From positions 1 to 17,038 of the forward strand of contig CAZQRA010000054.1 in the NCBI GenBank assembly GCA_964595575.1: DNA of 17,038 nt. Direction: 5' to 3'. Source of the DNA: PALSA-612 sp964595575. GTDB lineage: Bacteria > Actinomycetota > Thermoleophilia > Gaiellales > Gaiellaceae. The notes beneath the pieces are model-generated. The model searched no databases. It had not been told where the DNA came from and saw only the letters and a program-made list of their open reading frames with translations. Positions 1 through 6,976 of this stretch are shown piece by piece. A program made the position numbers and the translations under genes. Every line of letters starts with the position of its first letter. Position 1 is the first letter of the stretch.

Positions 1-654
1 CGCTTCGTCACCCACTACGGCTCGACGGAGATCTCCACCTTCTCCATCCACCGCGACCAGCAGGCCAAGCCGGGCTGCGCCGGCAGGGCGTCCTTGAACG
101 CGCGCCTGCGGCTGGTACGCCCCGACCCCGATGCCGGCCCCGACGACGTCGTCGCCCCCGGAGAGGATGGCCAGGTCATCTGCCACCTGTCGTCGGACGA
201 GGCCTTCTCCGGGTACTGGAACCGCCCGGACGCCGACGCCAAGGCCCTCAAGGGGGGCTGGTACTTCACCGGCGACCTCGGTCGCCTGGACGAGGACGGC
301 GACCTGTGGCTGGTAGGGCGGGTGGACGACATGATCATCTCCGGCGGCGAGAACATCCACCCGCTGGAGGTGGAGGAGGTGCTGACGAGCCATCCCAAGG
401 TGCTCGAGGCGGCGGTGGTGGGGGCGCCCGACGAGCGCCTGGGTCAGCGGGTGGTCGCCTACGTCGTCGCCGGCGGGGAGGTGACCGCGGAGGAGCTGGA
501 CGCCCACTGCTTGGCCTCCTCCACCCTCGCCCGCTTCAAGCGGCCCCGCGAGTACCGCTTCGTCGACTCGCTTCCCAAGAGCCCTTCGGGAAAGATCCTG
601 CGCCGGCGCCTCCGCGAGCAGCAGGAAAGCCACTACACGAGCCTCGCGAGGTAG
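1..654 (+). CDS. Acyl-CoA synthetase (AMP-forming, ANL superfamily), C-terminal part
   Basis: The reading frame is open from the first base, so the gene begins outside the window; 217 codons remain. This is the C-terminal third of an adenylate-forming ligase, which activates a carboxylic acid with ATP and then forms the CoA thioester. Visible core motifs in order are YGSTE (the A5 motif, at the window edge), TGD in WYFTGDLGR, the hinge GRVDDMIISGGENIHP (A8) followed by the small C-terminal domain, and the catalytic-lysine motif PKSPSGKILRR (A10) near the end. All are intact, so the enzyme looks active. The acid substrate cannot be deduced because most of the pocket lies in the missing N-terminal part. 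It is followed after 147 bases by an enoyl-CoA hydratase gene on the same strand, which fits a CoA-ester degradation route. Family assignment is firm; substrate is unknown. Confidence 0.93.
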   Translation, partial: RFVTHYGSTEISTFSIHRDQQAKPGCAGRASLNARLRLVRPDPDAGPDDVVAPGEDGQVICHLSSDEAFSGYWNRPDADAKALKGGWYFTGDLGRLDEDGDLWLVGRVDDMIISGGENIHPLEVEEVLTSHPKVLEAAVVGAPDERLGQRVVAYVVAGGEVTAEELDAHCLASSTLARFKRPREYRFVDSLPKSPSGKILRRRLREQQESHYTSLAR

Positions 655-801
655 GCGAGCCAGGGGAAGGCCTGGGAGCGCGCGTGGCCTGGCGGAGGGC
701 GCCTGGCGGCGCGGGGAGCTCCCTGCCCCTGCGATGATCTTGGATCTCAGCCCTTAGCGGGGCAGCGACCCCCGCGACACCCACGACGAGCGAGGAGGGA
801 G

Positions 802-1578
802 ATGGCAGAGTACGAGGGGTTCCGCGTCCAGCGCGACCGCGAGCGGCGGGTGGCCACGATCACTCTGGACGTCCCCGGGAAGCTCAACCGCGTTCCCCTG
901 GCAGCCCGACCGCAGCTAGCCAAGGTGTTCGCCGAGCTAGGGGCAGACGACGACATCGGCTTCGTCGTCCTCACCGGGGCCGGGGGGACGTTCACGGCCG
1001 GCGGCGACATCGGCGGCTTCTTGCAGGCAACCCCCGAGGAGCTCTCCCGCCTGGCCTGGAACGTGGCCGCGCCCGAGCGCTGCCCCAAGCCGGTGATCGC
1101 CGCCATCCGCGGCTACTGCCTGGGGGTCGGCCTCGAGCTGGCGCTCGCCTGCGACTTTCGCCTCTGCGCGGAGGACGCCCAGCTGGGCCTGCCCGAGGTA
1201 GGCCTGGGCATGATCCCCGGCTCGGGGGGAACCCAGCGCCTGGCCCGGATCGTGGGCTTGTCGCGAGCCAAGGACGTGGTCATGCGCCGCAAGCGGATCT
1301 CGGCCGCAGACGCGCTCGCCTGGGGGCTCGTCTCCGAGGTGGTGCCTGCCGAGGAGCTGGAGACCGCCGTCGACCGGGTGATCGGGGAGCTGGCCGAGCT
1401 GTCGCCGCTCGCCTTGGCCATGGCCAAGCGGGTCTTGAACCACGTCTACGACGGACCCCTCCACCTCGGTCTGGAGCTGGAGGGCCTCGCCTACGGCCTC
1501 CTTCGCTCCACGCACGACTTCCGCGAGGGCGTCCAGGCGTTCCTCGAGAAGCGCAAGCCGGAGTTCAAGGGCACGTAG
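802..1578 (+). CDS. Enoyl-CoA hydratase/isomerase family protein (crotonase fold)
   Basis: 258 residues, the usual length for a crotonase. These enzymes stabilise an acyl-CoA enolate; the commonest activity is hydration of a trans-2-enoyl-CoA. The oxyanion-hole segment is near residues 58-71 (VLTGAGGTF then AGGD). The second segment has GVGLE with Glu112 and LPEVGLG with Glu132. The two Glu are 20 residues apart, matching the catalytic pair of rat mitochondrial hydratase (Glu144/Glu164), so hydratase chemistry is plausible. PGSGGTQRL follows at about 139-147. The start is ATG with a purine-rich GAGGAGGGAG just upstream, though the spacing is tight. It probably shares a transcript with the preceding ligase gene, and a hairpin directly follows the stop. 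The acyl substrate is not evident; isomerase or hydrolase activity within the superfamily cannot be excluded. Confidence 0.93.
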   Translation: MAEYEGFRVQRDRERRVATITLDVPGKLNRVPLAARPQLAKVFAELGADDDIGFVVLTGAGGTFTAGGDIGGFLQATPEELSRLAWNVAAPERCPKPVIAAIRGYCLGVGLELALACDFRLCAEDAQLGLPEVGLGMIPGSGGTQRLARIVGLSRAKDVVMRRKRISAADALAWGLVSEVVPAEELETAVDRVIGELAELSPLALAMAKRVLNHVYDGPLHLGLELEGLAYGLLRSTHDFREGVQAFLEKRKPEFKGT

Positions 1579-1605
1579 GCTCCCTCGTCGCCCCGCCAAG
1601 GGAGC
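1579..1605. terminator. Possible bidirectional terminator hairpin
   Basis: A perfect 7-bp inverted repeat (GCTCCCT at 1579-1585, AGGGAGC at 1599-1605, 13-base loop) begins at the base after the stop codon of the enoyl-CoA hydratase. It lies in the 132-base convergent gap facing the end of the amidase operon. There is no T-tract on either strand, so this is not a textbook intrinsic terminator. The position, flush with the stop, is what makes it credible. The rest of the gap shows nothing recognisable. Confidence 0.35.
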
Positions 1606-1710
1606 TCGGCCCTGCTCCTGGGGAGGGGACCGTCTAGCCGACGCGGGAGCGGTGCGGCACATGCCCGTCAGCCCCGGACAGGCGCGATCGCGACGCCCCT
1701 GGCCGTGGTC

Positions 1711-2826
1711 TTACCGGCGCTCCCAGGCCAGCCCGGCGGCGAGCACCGTCTCGCTCCTGGGGGCGACGAGCTGCATATTGGCGATGGCGAGGCCTGCCCA
1801 GCCGATGAGGTTCACCCACCGCAGGAACGAGGAGAAGGGAAGTCGCACCGCCAGCTCGTCCGCGTCCTCGGCGGGAAGGTCGATGGCGTAGCAGGGGCTG
1901 ACGAAGAGGTCCACCTCGGGCTGGTAGCGCCGCCACTCCTCGATGGCTCGGTACGCAGCGGCCACGGACTCGGGCTCGGTGGTACGCAGGGCATGCTCGA
2001 GCTTGGAGCGGCAGAGGTCCCCGTACTCCTCAGCCCGACTGGGGAAGGTAGCCGCGTGGGAGCGCAGGGCCTCGTGGTTGAAGAGGGGCCAGATGTTGGC
2101 GCTGGGAGGAGGGATGCTCGTTTCCACGACCCGGGCCCCCAGGGCCTCCAGATCCGCCACCCACGCCTCGGCCAGGTCGCTCACCTCCGTCTCCCTGCCG
2201 TCGGCGAGCTCGGGCGGCCGGCGGATGAGGCCGACCCGAAGCCCGGCGATCCGCGGCTCAGGCAGGGGTTTCCCTGCCATGATCGACCAGGCGAGGGCGA
2301 CCTCGGCCACGGTGCGGGCCATGGGACCCACCGTGTCCAGAGTGGGACAGAGCGGGAAGATGCCCTCCATCGTGATCTCGCCCCAGCGCGGCTTGAGCCC
2401 CACCGTCTCACAGCAGGCGGAGGGCAGACGGATGGAGCAGCCGGTATCGGTGCCCACGCCCAGGTCGCACAAGCCGGCGGCCAGGGCGGCCGCGTTGCCG
2501 CTGGAGGAGCCGCCGGTCGTGCGGCCGGGGTGGACGGGGTTGCGGACGGTGCCGTACCAGGGGTTCTGCCCCAGGACCGACCAGGCGAACTCGGGCAGGT
2601 TGGCCTTGCCCACCACCACTGCGCCCGCCTCCACCAGGCGCTCGACCACGGGAGCGGTGCGGGTGGGCACGTGCTCGCCGTAGATCCGGGATCCGTAGGT
2701 GGTGCGGACTCCAGCGGTGTCCACCAGGTCCTTGACGAGGAGCCTCTTCCCCGCCAGCGGCCCCGGTCGGGCCGGCGCCGGCTCCTCGATCCAGGTGATG
2801 GCGGCGTTGTAGGGATCCCCGGTCAC
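1711..2826 (-). CDS. Amidase signature family hydrolase, short form
   Basis: 371 residues, shorter than the 450-500 usual for the family; the N-terminal helical stretch before the first catalytic lysine is much reduced. The Ser-cisSer-Lys triad is present as Lys32 (LLVKDL), Ser107 (TTGGSSSGN) and Ser131 (GTDTGCSIR). The spacings of 99 and 24 residues equal those of fatty acid amide hydrolase (Lys142, Ser217, Ser241). The signature is altered: GGSSGGS is GGSSSGN here, and the glycine before the nucleophile is Cys130, inside the oxyanion loop. The expected reaction is hydrolysis of a carboxamide to acid plus ammonia or amine; substrate unknown. The start is GTG, overlapping the upstream stop as GTGA (4 bases), so translation is probably coupled. 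It is the last gene of the eight-gene operon. A GatA-type tRNA amidotransferase role is unlikely, since no gatB or gatC lies nearby. Confidence 0.9.
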   Translation of the reverse strand: MTGDPYNAAITWIEEPAPARPGPLAGKRLLVKDLVDTAGVRTTYGSRIYGEHVPTRTAPVVERLVEAGAVVVGKANLPEFAWSVLGQNPWYGTVRNPVHPGRTTGGSSSGNAAALAAGLCDLGVGTDTGCSIRLPSACCETVGLKPRWGEITMEGIFPLCPTLDTVGPMARTVAEVALAWSIMAGKPLPEPRIAGLRVGLIRRPPELADGRETEVSDLAEAWVADLEALGARVVETSIPPPSANIWPLFNHEALRSHAATFPSRAEEYGDLCRSKLEHALRTTEPESVAAAYRAIEEWRRYQPEVDLFVSPCYAIDLPAEDADELAVRLPFSSFLRWVNLIGWAGLAIANMQLVAPRSETVLAAGLAWERR

Positions 2827-3212
2827 GGCAGGACCGCCACTGCCTCCACCTCGATCTTGGCGCCGGGGATGGCGAGGCGGCTGACCTCGACCAAGGTCGA
2901 GGCCGGCCTCGTCGGGCCGAAGAACTCCTGCCGCACGGGGTTGATCTTGGGGCGATCGTCGACGTCGGTGAGGAACACGGTCACCTTGACCACGTCGTGG
3001 GGGCCGGCCCCGGCCGCAGCCAACACTCGGCGCATGTTCTCGAACACGGCCCGAGCCTGAGCCACCACGTCGTCGCCGCCCACCAGCCTGCCCTGGGCAT
3101 CCACGGGGACCACCCCTGACACGAACAAAAGATCGCCGGCCCGCACCGCGTCGGCGTAGTGGGAGAGGGGCACCATCATCCCCTCCACCCGGTACTCCTG
3201 GCGCCTGCCCAT
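2823..3212 (-). CDS. RidA family (YjgF/YER057c/UK114) protein lacking the usual arginine
   Basis: 129 residues, the standard RidA size, with the trimeric chorismate-mutase-like fold expected. Recognisable stretches are AGDLLFVSGVVPVDAQG near the N-terminus, DVVKVTVFLTDVDD at about 73-86, and the C-terminal VEVSRLAIPGAKIEVEA. Archetypal RidA proteins hydrolyse reactive enamines or imines using an arginine in a PAR-S-type motif (Arg105 in the enterobacterial proteins). Here the motif reads RPAST, with Ser105 at that place, so imine deaminase activity is doubtful. The protein resembles Rid subfamilies that lack this Arg and often sit in catabolic operons. The ATG start overlaps the preceding stop as TGATG. 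The frame stays open further upstream, but that part is out-of-frame reading of the SRPBCC gene, so the short start is right. Confidence 0.88.
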   Translation of the reverse strand: MGRRQEYRVEGMMVPLSHYADAVRAGDLLFVSGVVPVDAQGRLVGGDDVVAQARAVFENMRRVLAAAGAGPHDVVKVTVFLTDVDDRPKINPVRQEFFGPTRPASTLVEVSRLAIPGAKIEVEAVAVLP

Positions 3213-3652
3213 CAGGCGCCCAGGTAGGCCTTGAGGGAGGCGAGCCCGGCCTTGAAGATCTGGTTGGCGAAGAAGTCCTGCCAGTACTCGATCCTGTCCC
3301 GGTCGCAGTCGAAGGTCGTCCACCACTCCACGAAGGCCCGGTCGCCGTCCACGACGGTGGTTACCCGCAGGGTGGCGTGGTAGTTGTCCACGTCGAAAGG
3401 CGTCGTCTCGAAGTTGTAGGAGTAGGAGCGGGTGACGTCGGAGTGGGAGAGGAGCCGCTCCCGCAGGTGGGTCCCGTCCTGCAAGGTGAAGCTGCGGACA
3501 GCTCCCACCTGGTCTCCGGCCTTCCCCTCCTCGATCTCGCTCCGTGCTACGACCTCCGAGAACCAGAGGGGAAGGGCGTTGAAGTCTCGGATCGCCCGCC
3601 ACACCTCCTCGGCCGGCTTGTCCACGATGGTGCTGTAGTAGGCTCGTGCCAT
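3212..3652 (-). CDS. SRPBCC family protein (polyketide cyclase/dehydrase-like)
   Basis: 146 residues forming the full length of a START/Bet v1-like domain of the Polyketide_cyc2 type. The N-terminus (ARAYYSTIVDKPAEEVWRAI) is a typical first strand plus helix, followed by FNALPLWF and a series of alternating strands. A long C-terminal amphipathic helix (FFANQIFKAGLASLKAYL) closes the hydrophobic cavity. Members bind lipophilic ligands, and some act as cyclases, hydratases or aromatases; no catalytic residue can be assigned here. The ATG is preceded by AGGAGG at 3658-3663 with 5-base spacing, the clearest internal ribosome site of this operon. It follows the ThDP-enzyme gene by 34 bases and overlaps the RidA-like gene by one base. 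The role in the pathway is unknown; binding or processing a hydrophobic intermediate is a guess. Confidence 0.85.
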   Translation of the reverse strand: MARAYYSTIVDKPAEEVWRAIRDFNALPLWFSEVVARSEIEEGKAGDQVGAVRSFTLQDGTHLRERLLSHSDVTRSYSYNFETTPFDVDNYHATLRVTTVVDGDRAFVEWWTTFDCDRDRIEYWQDFFANQIFKAGLASLKAYLGA

Positions 3653-3686
3653 CCTTTCCTCCTTCCTCGGGCCTGCCGGTCGAAGC

Positions 3687-5360
3687 CTAGTCGTGGGCGT
3701 CAGCGACGGCGAGCGAGGCGGCTCGGATCTGGGAGAGGGTGGCCCGGGGGCTGATCGCCTCCGGGTCGACCTTGAGCCCGATCACCGCCGGCCGTCCTGA
3801 GGCCACCGCCCGCTCGAACGCCCCCTCCACCTCCTCCGTCCGCTCCACCGTCTCGCCGTGGCAGCCGAAGGAGCGGGCAAGGGCAGCGAAGTCGGGGTTG
3901 ACGAGATCGGTACCGATCACCCGGCCTGGGTAGAGGCGCTCCTGGTGCATGCGGATGGTGCCGTACATCCGGTTATCGACCACCAGCACGATCACCGGCA
4001 GCTCGTACTGAACGGCGGTGGCGAGCTCGGAGGCGGCCATCATGAAGTCGCCGTCGCCGGCAAGACAGACGACCAGGCGGTCGGGATGGAGGGCCTTGGC
4101 CGCCAACGCCGCCGGCAGGCCGTAGCCCATGGCGCCCGAGCGGGGCGCGAGCTGGGTCCCGCAGCGTCGGAACTCGTAGAAGCGGTGGGCCCAGATGGTG
4201 AAGTTGCCGGCCCCGGAGGTGAGGATGGCGTCCTCCGGCAAGCGACGGCGGAGGAAGGCCATGACCTCCCCCAGGTCGACGTCGCCCGGCATGGGCTGGT
4301 GCTCGAGGTTGGCCAGGTAGTCGGCCCGGGCGGAGGCGGTCCACTCCCTCCACGCTGAGGAGTCGAGAGGGAGCAGGCGCCGCAAAGCCTCTCCCATCTC
4401 GGTGAGGTCGGAGACGATGGCGAGATCGGGCTCGTAGACGCGGCCCAGCTCGCCGGGGTCGGGGTGGACGTGGACGAGGGTCTGGCGAGGGCGGGGCACC
4501 TGGAGCAGGGTGTAGCCCCGGGTGGCGATGTCCCCTAGGCGCCCGCCAAGGGCGAGGATGAGATCTGCCTGCTCCACCCGCCGGGCCAGGTTGGGATCCA
4601 TGCCGATGGTGAGGTGGCCGACGTAGACGGGCGAGCGGTTGTCCACGTAGTCCTGGCAGCGAAACGAGGCGCAGACCGGTAGCTCGTTGGTCTCGCAGAA
4701 GGCGAGCACGGCCTCTCCGGCCTCGGCCGTCCAGCCCCCCTCGCCCACGATGACCAAGGGTCGCCGAGAGGCAGCCAGGAGCTCCCCCAGACGGACGAGA
4801 TCGGCATCGTCGGGATGGGGGCGGGGGACGTGGACGGGGGTAGCGTCGCCCGCATCCGTCTCCTCGGAGAGGACGTCCTCCGGCAGCGCCAGCACCACGG
4901 GGCCGGGACGGCCGCTGGTGGCGAGGGCAAACGCCCGGGCCACGTACTCGGGGATCCTCCCTGCCTCCTCCACTTGGGCCGTCCACTTCGTCATGGAGCC
5001 GAACACGGAGGGGTAGTCGAGCTCTTGGAAAGCCCCCCGGCCGAGGAGCGCCCGCTGCACTTGCCCCACCAAGAGGAGCAGGGGAGTCGAGTCCTGGTCC
5101 GCCGTGTGCACGCCCACCGCGGCCTGGGTGGCTCCCGGGCCGCGGGTGACGAGACAGATGCCGGGGCGACCGGTGAGCTTGCCGTAGGCCTCGGCCATGT
5201 TCGCGGCCGCGCTCTCGTGGCGGCAGGAGATGAGCCGAATGGGGGAGTCGTAAAGGGCGTCGAGCACGGGCAAGTAGCTCTCGCCGGGGACGCAGAAGGC
5301 GAGCTTGGCCCCGTGGAGCTCGAGCTGATCGACCAGGACCTTGCCGCCGCTTCTCCTCAC
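3687..5360 (-). CDS. Thiamine-diphosphate-dependent enzyme (acetolactate synthase/benzoylformate decarboxylase-like)
   Basis: 557 residues with the three-domain layout of the family: pyrimidine-binding domain (about 5-165), central domain (about 185-330) and diphosphate-binding domain (about 365-535). The cofactor-activating glutamate is Glu49 in SCRHESAAANMAEAYG. The metal/diphosphate motif starts at GDGDF (435-439) and ends at VDN (461-463). These enzymes decarboxylate 2-oxo acids or join or cleave C-C bonds through a ThDP carbanion. I cannot tell acetolactate synthase from decarboxylase or lyase types. There is no small regulatory subunit gene nearby, which argues against a biosynthetic acetolactate synthase. 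The GTG start at 5360 overlaps the cupin stop as GTGA. The frame runs open to 5699, but that extra part is antisense-like Arg/Pro-rich reading of the cupin gene and is excluded. Confidence 0.9.
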   Translation of the reverse strand: MRRSGGKVLVDQLELHGAKLAFCVPGESYLPVLDALYDSPIRLISCRHESAAANMAEAYGKLTGRPGICLVTRGPGATQAAVGVHTADQDSTPLLLLVGQVQRALLGRGAFQELDYPSVFGSMTKWTAQVEEAGRIPEYVARAFALATSGRPGPVVLALPEDVLSEETDAGDATPVHVPRPHPDDADLVRLGELLAASRRPLVIVGEGGWTAEAGEAVLAFCETNELPVCASFRCQDYVDNRSPVYVGHLTIGMDPNLARRVEQADLILALGGRLGDIATRGYTLLQVPRPRQTLVHVHPDPGELGRVYEPDLAIVSDLTEMGEALRRLLPLDSSAWREWTASARADYLANLEHQPMPGDVDLGEVMAFLRRRLPEDAILTSGAGNFTIWAHRFYEFRRCGTQLAPRSGAMGYGLPAALAAKALHPDRLVVCLAGDGDFMMAASELATAVQYELPVIVLVVDNRMYGTIRMHQERLYPGRVIGTDLVNPDFAALARSFGCHGETVERTEEVEGAFERAVASGRPAVIGLKVDPEAISPRATLSQIRAASLAVADAHD

Positions 5361-5896
5361 AGCTCGATCGGCGCCTCGAGGAGCACGGTCGCCCGTTGCA
5401 GCTTCGGCTTGCCCTCGTCGGCAGGGTCGAGGTAGCGGATGGTGCGCTTGCCCGCCCACTCCCGTGGAAGCAGCATCACCCGCACGAAGGCCGTCTCCTC
5501 CGTCGGCGAGGCAGTCGCTACCACCGGGTAGTCGGCGTCCTCGAACCAGGCTCCCGCAGGACCATAGGTGCGCACGCCGTCGGGGCTCTCGATGCGGAGC
5601 TCGCCCACGAGGAGTCGGCGGATGCCCGGGCCCGGGTGCACGTGCCGGTAGGCGACGCTCCCAGGGGGGAAGTCCACTCGATCGCAGCGCATGAGCCACT
5701 GAAGGCGGGGATCGAGGCGCACCTCCGCCGCCAGCTTGGCGCCGGCCCCGCCGTACTCCGAGAGCTCGAACACGAGCGCCGGTCCCTCCACCCGCGCGGC
5801 TCCGAACCGGGCCTCGCCCCTCGCCAGGTCGTAGACGACCCGGTTTCCGGGCAGGGCCTCCACCCCCCGCTCGTGCTCGTACAAGGCCAGGATCAC
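5357..5896 (-). CDS. Cupin-fold protein of unknown function
   Basis: 179 residues. The central part looks like a cupin: FPPGSVAYRHVHPGPGIRRL carries the G-x5-H-x-H start of cupin motif 1 (His85, His87), followed by GELRIESPDG, YGPAGAWFED and a strand-rich tail. The glutamate expected after HxH is absent, so metal binding, if any, would use fewer or other ligands. Flanking segments (1-70 and 145-179) are longer than in minimal cupins. The start is taken as GTG at 5896, 13 bases after the dehydrogenase stop. No good Shine-Dalgarno sequence precedes it, so initiation may depend on coupling. Its stop overlaps the ThDP-enzyme start by 4 bases. No enzyme name is justified; a ring-cleavage, isomerase or binding role alongside the ThDP enzyme are all possible. 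Confidence 0.75.
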   Translation of the reverse strand: MILALYEHERGVEALPGNRVVYDLARGEARFGAARVEGPALVFELSEYGGAGAKLAAEVRLDPRLQWLMRCDRVDFPPGSVAYRHVHPGPGIRRLLVGELRIESPDGVRTYGPAGAWFEDADYPVVATASPTEETAFVRVMLLPREWAGKRTIRYLDPADEGKPKLQRATVLLEAPIEL

Positions 5897-5909
5897 GGGC
5901 TCAAGGAGG

Positions 5910-6665
5910 TCAGTGGAAGTACTGGCCGCCGTCGATGACGATGGTCTGGCCGGTGATGAAGTCCGAGCCCGGCCCGCACAGGAAGACCACGGCTCCCACC
6001 ACGTCCTCGGGCAGCTGGTCGCGCTGGATGGTGCGAGCGGCGATGGAGACCTCTCGCAGCTTCTCGATCACCTCCGGGTGGGCCTTGACCCCGTCCGACA
6101 GGGTGAAGCCGGGGGCCACGCAGTTGACGAGGATGCCGTCCTTTCCCAGCTCCCTGGCGAGGGCTCGGGTGAAGGCGACGATGGCTCCCTTGCTGGTCAC
6201 GTAGTGGAGGATGAAGGGCACCCCCCGGAAGGGCGTGCCCGAGGAGATGTTGACGATCTTGCCGCCTCCCTGCCTGCGCATGACGGGCACCACCGCCCGG
6301 CAGCAGAGGAACATGGAGGCGACGTTGACGTCCATGACCCGCCGCCACTCCTCCAAGGGGATCTCGGTGAACGGGCGCATGGGCAGGGAGGCGTACAGGC
6401 CGGCGTTGTTGACCAAGATGTCGATGCGGCCGCAGCGGGCCATGGTCTCCTCGGCCATGCGGGCCACGTCCTCCTCCACCGAGACATCGGCGGCGATGCC
6501 CACGCCGTCGGGGTAGGAGAGGGCGGCCTCGGCCGCCCCCTTGATATCCACCACCACGATGCGGGCCCCCTCCTCGGCCAGGCCCTGGGCGATAGCTCGA
6601 CCGATCCCCTGGGCGGCCCCGGTCACGATCGCGACCTTCCCGTCCAGCCGACCCATCGCCCTCAC
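5910..6665 (-). CDS. Short-chain dehydrogenase/reductase (classical SDR)
   Basis: 251 residues, typical of a classical SDR. The cofactor motif TGAAQGIG is at 15-22, and Asp40 at the end of the second strand (IVVVD) favours NAD(H) over NADP(H). NNAG is at 86-89. The catalytic set is Asn114, Ser142, Tyr155 and Lys159 (YVTSK), with normal spacing. The C-terminus FITGQTIVIDGG is also standard. It should oxidise a hydroxyl or reduce a carbonyl of a pathway intermediate. Two starts are possible. The GTG at 6665 overlaps the NIPSNAP stop as GTGA, like other junctions here. The ATG at 6656 gives the more usual MGRLDGK start and has GGTGAGG upstream. I list the former; the difference is three residues. 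Confidence 0.92.
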   Translation of the reverse strand: MRAMGRLDGKVAIVTGAAQGIGRAIAQGLAEEGARIVVVDIKGAAEAALSYPDGVGIAADVSVEEDVARMAEETMARCGRIDILVNNAGLYASLPMRPFTEIPLEEWRRVMDVNVASMFLCCRAVVPVMRRQGGGKIVNISSGTPFRGVPFILHYVTSKGAIVAFTRALARELGKDGILVNCVAPGFTLSDGVKAHPEVIEKLREVSIAARTIQRDQLPEDVVGAVVFLCGPGSDFITGQTIVIDGGQYFH

Positions 6666-6976
6666 CGCAGCGGGGAGAAGGGGGTGGGCACGAGAATCCG
6701 GTTGCGCTGGGTGTGGATGAGCGGCTGCACCTTGGGCAAGAACGCCCGCCAGCGCTCGTCAGCCTGCAGCCGCGCCCGGCGCTCCTCGCGCTCGGCCAGG
6801 CTCTCGTAGGCCCACAGGTGGGTATACGTGGACAGCTCCCCCACCTCGGTGGTGAAGGCCCCGATCAGACGGCCCAGGATCTCCTGCTGGATGGCGATCC
6901 CCTCCGTCTGGTACAAGCGCACGAGCTCCGGCAGCCTGCCGGTGTAGACGTGGTAGTCCCGCTCCTCGACGATCAC
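6662..6976 (-). CDS. NIPSNAP family protein
   Basis: 104 residues, the size of a single NIPSNAP ferredoxin-like (dimeric alpha/beta barrel) domain. It begins with a strand ending in RDYHVYTGRLPELVRLY, contains the family-like segment TYTHLWAYESLAEREERR and ends with LIHTQRNRILVPTPFSPL. Bacterial members occur in catabolic operons, but their biochemical role is not established. The start is taken as GTG at 6976, which overlaps the aldehyde dehydrogenase stop as GTGA. A longer frame reaches an ATG at 7015, but that would overlap the neighbour by 43 bases and add a non-conserved leader. Its place between two dehydrogenases suggests an accessory, or possibly small-molecule-modifying, function in the same pathway. 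Confidence 0.85.
   Translation of the reverse strand: MIVEERDYHVYTGRLPELVRLYQTEGIAIQQEILGRLIGAFTTEVGELSTYTHLWAYESLAEREERRARLQADERWRAFLPKVQPLIHTQRNRILVPTPFSPLR

Noticed and set aside
714..723. GGGAGCTCCC palindrome between the acyl-CoA synthetase and enoyl-CoA hydratase genes.
   Set aside because: A ten-base GC palindrome in a GC-rich gap is weak evidence; no promoter-like elements are placed sensibly around it, and the 147-base gap holds nothing else I can name.
1705..3060. A long open frame on the plus strand opposite the amidase and RidA-like genes.
   Set aside because: It is Gly/Ala/Arg/His-rich with no recognisable domain, and it is antisense to two genes with clear family motifs; GC-rich codon bias keeps such frames open.
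3687..5360. Calling the ThDP enzyme a biosynthetic acetolactate synthase (ilvB).
   Set aside because: There is no regulatory-subunit or ilvC gene nearby, and the context is catabolic; only the superfamily is supported.
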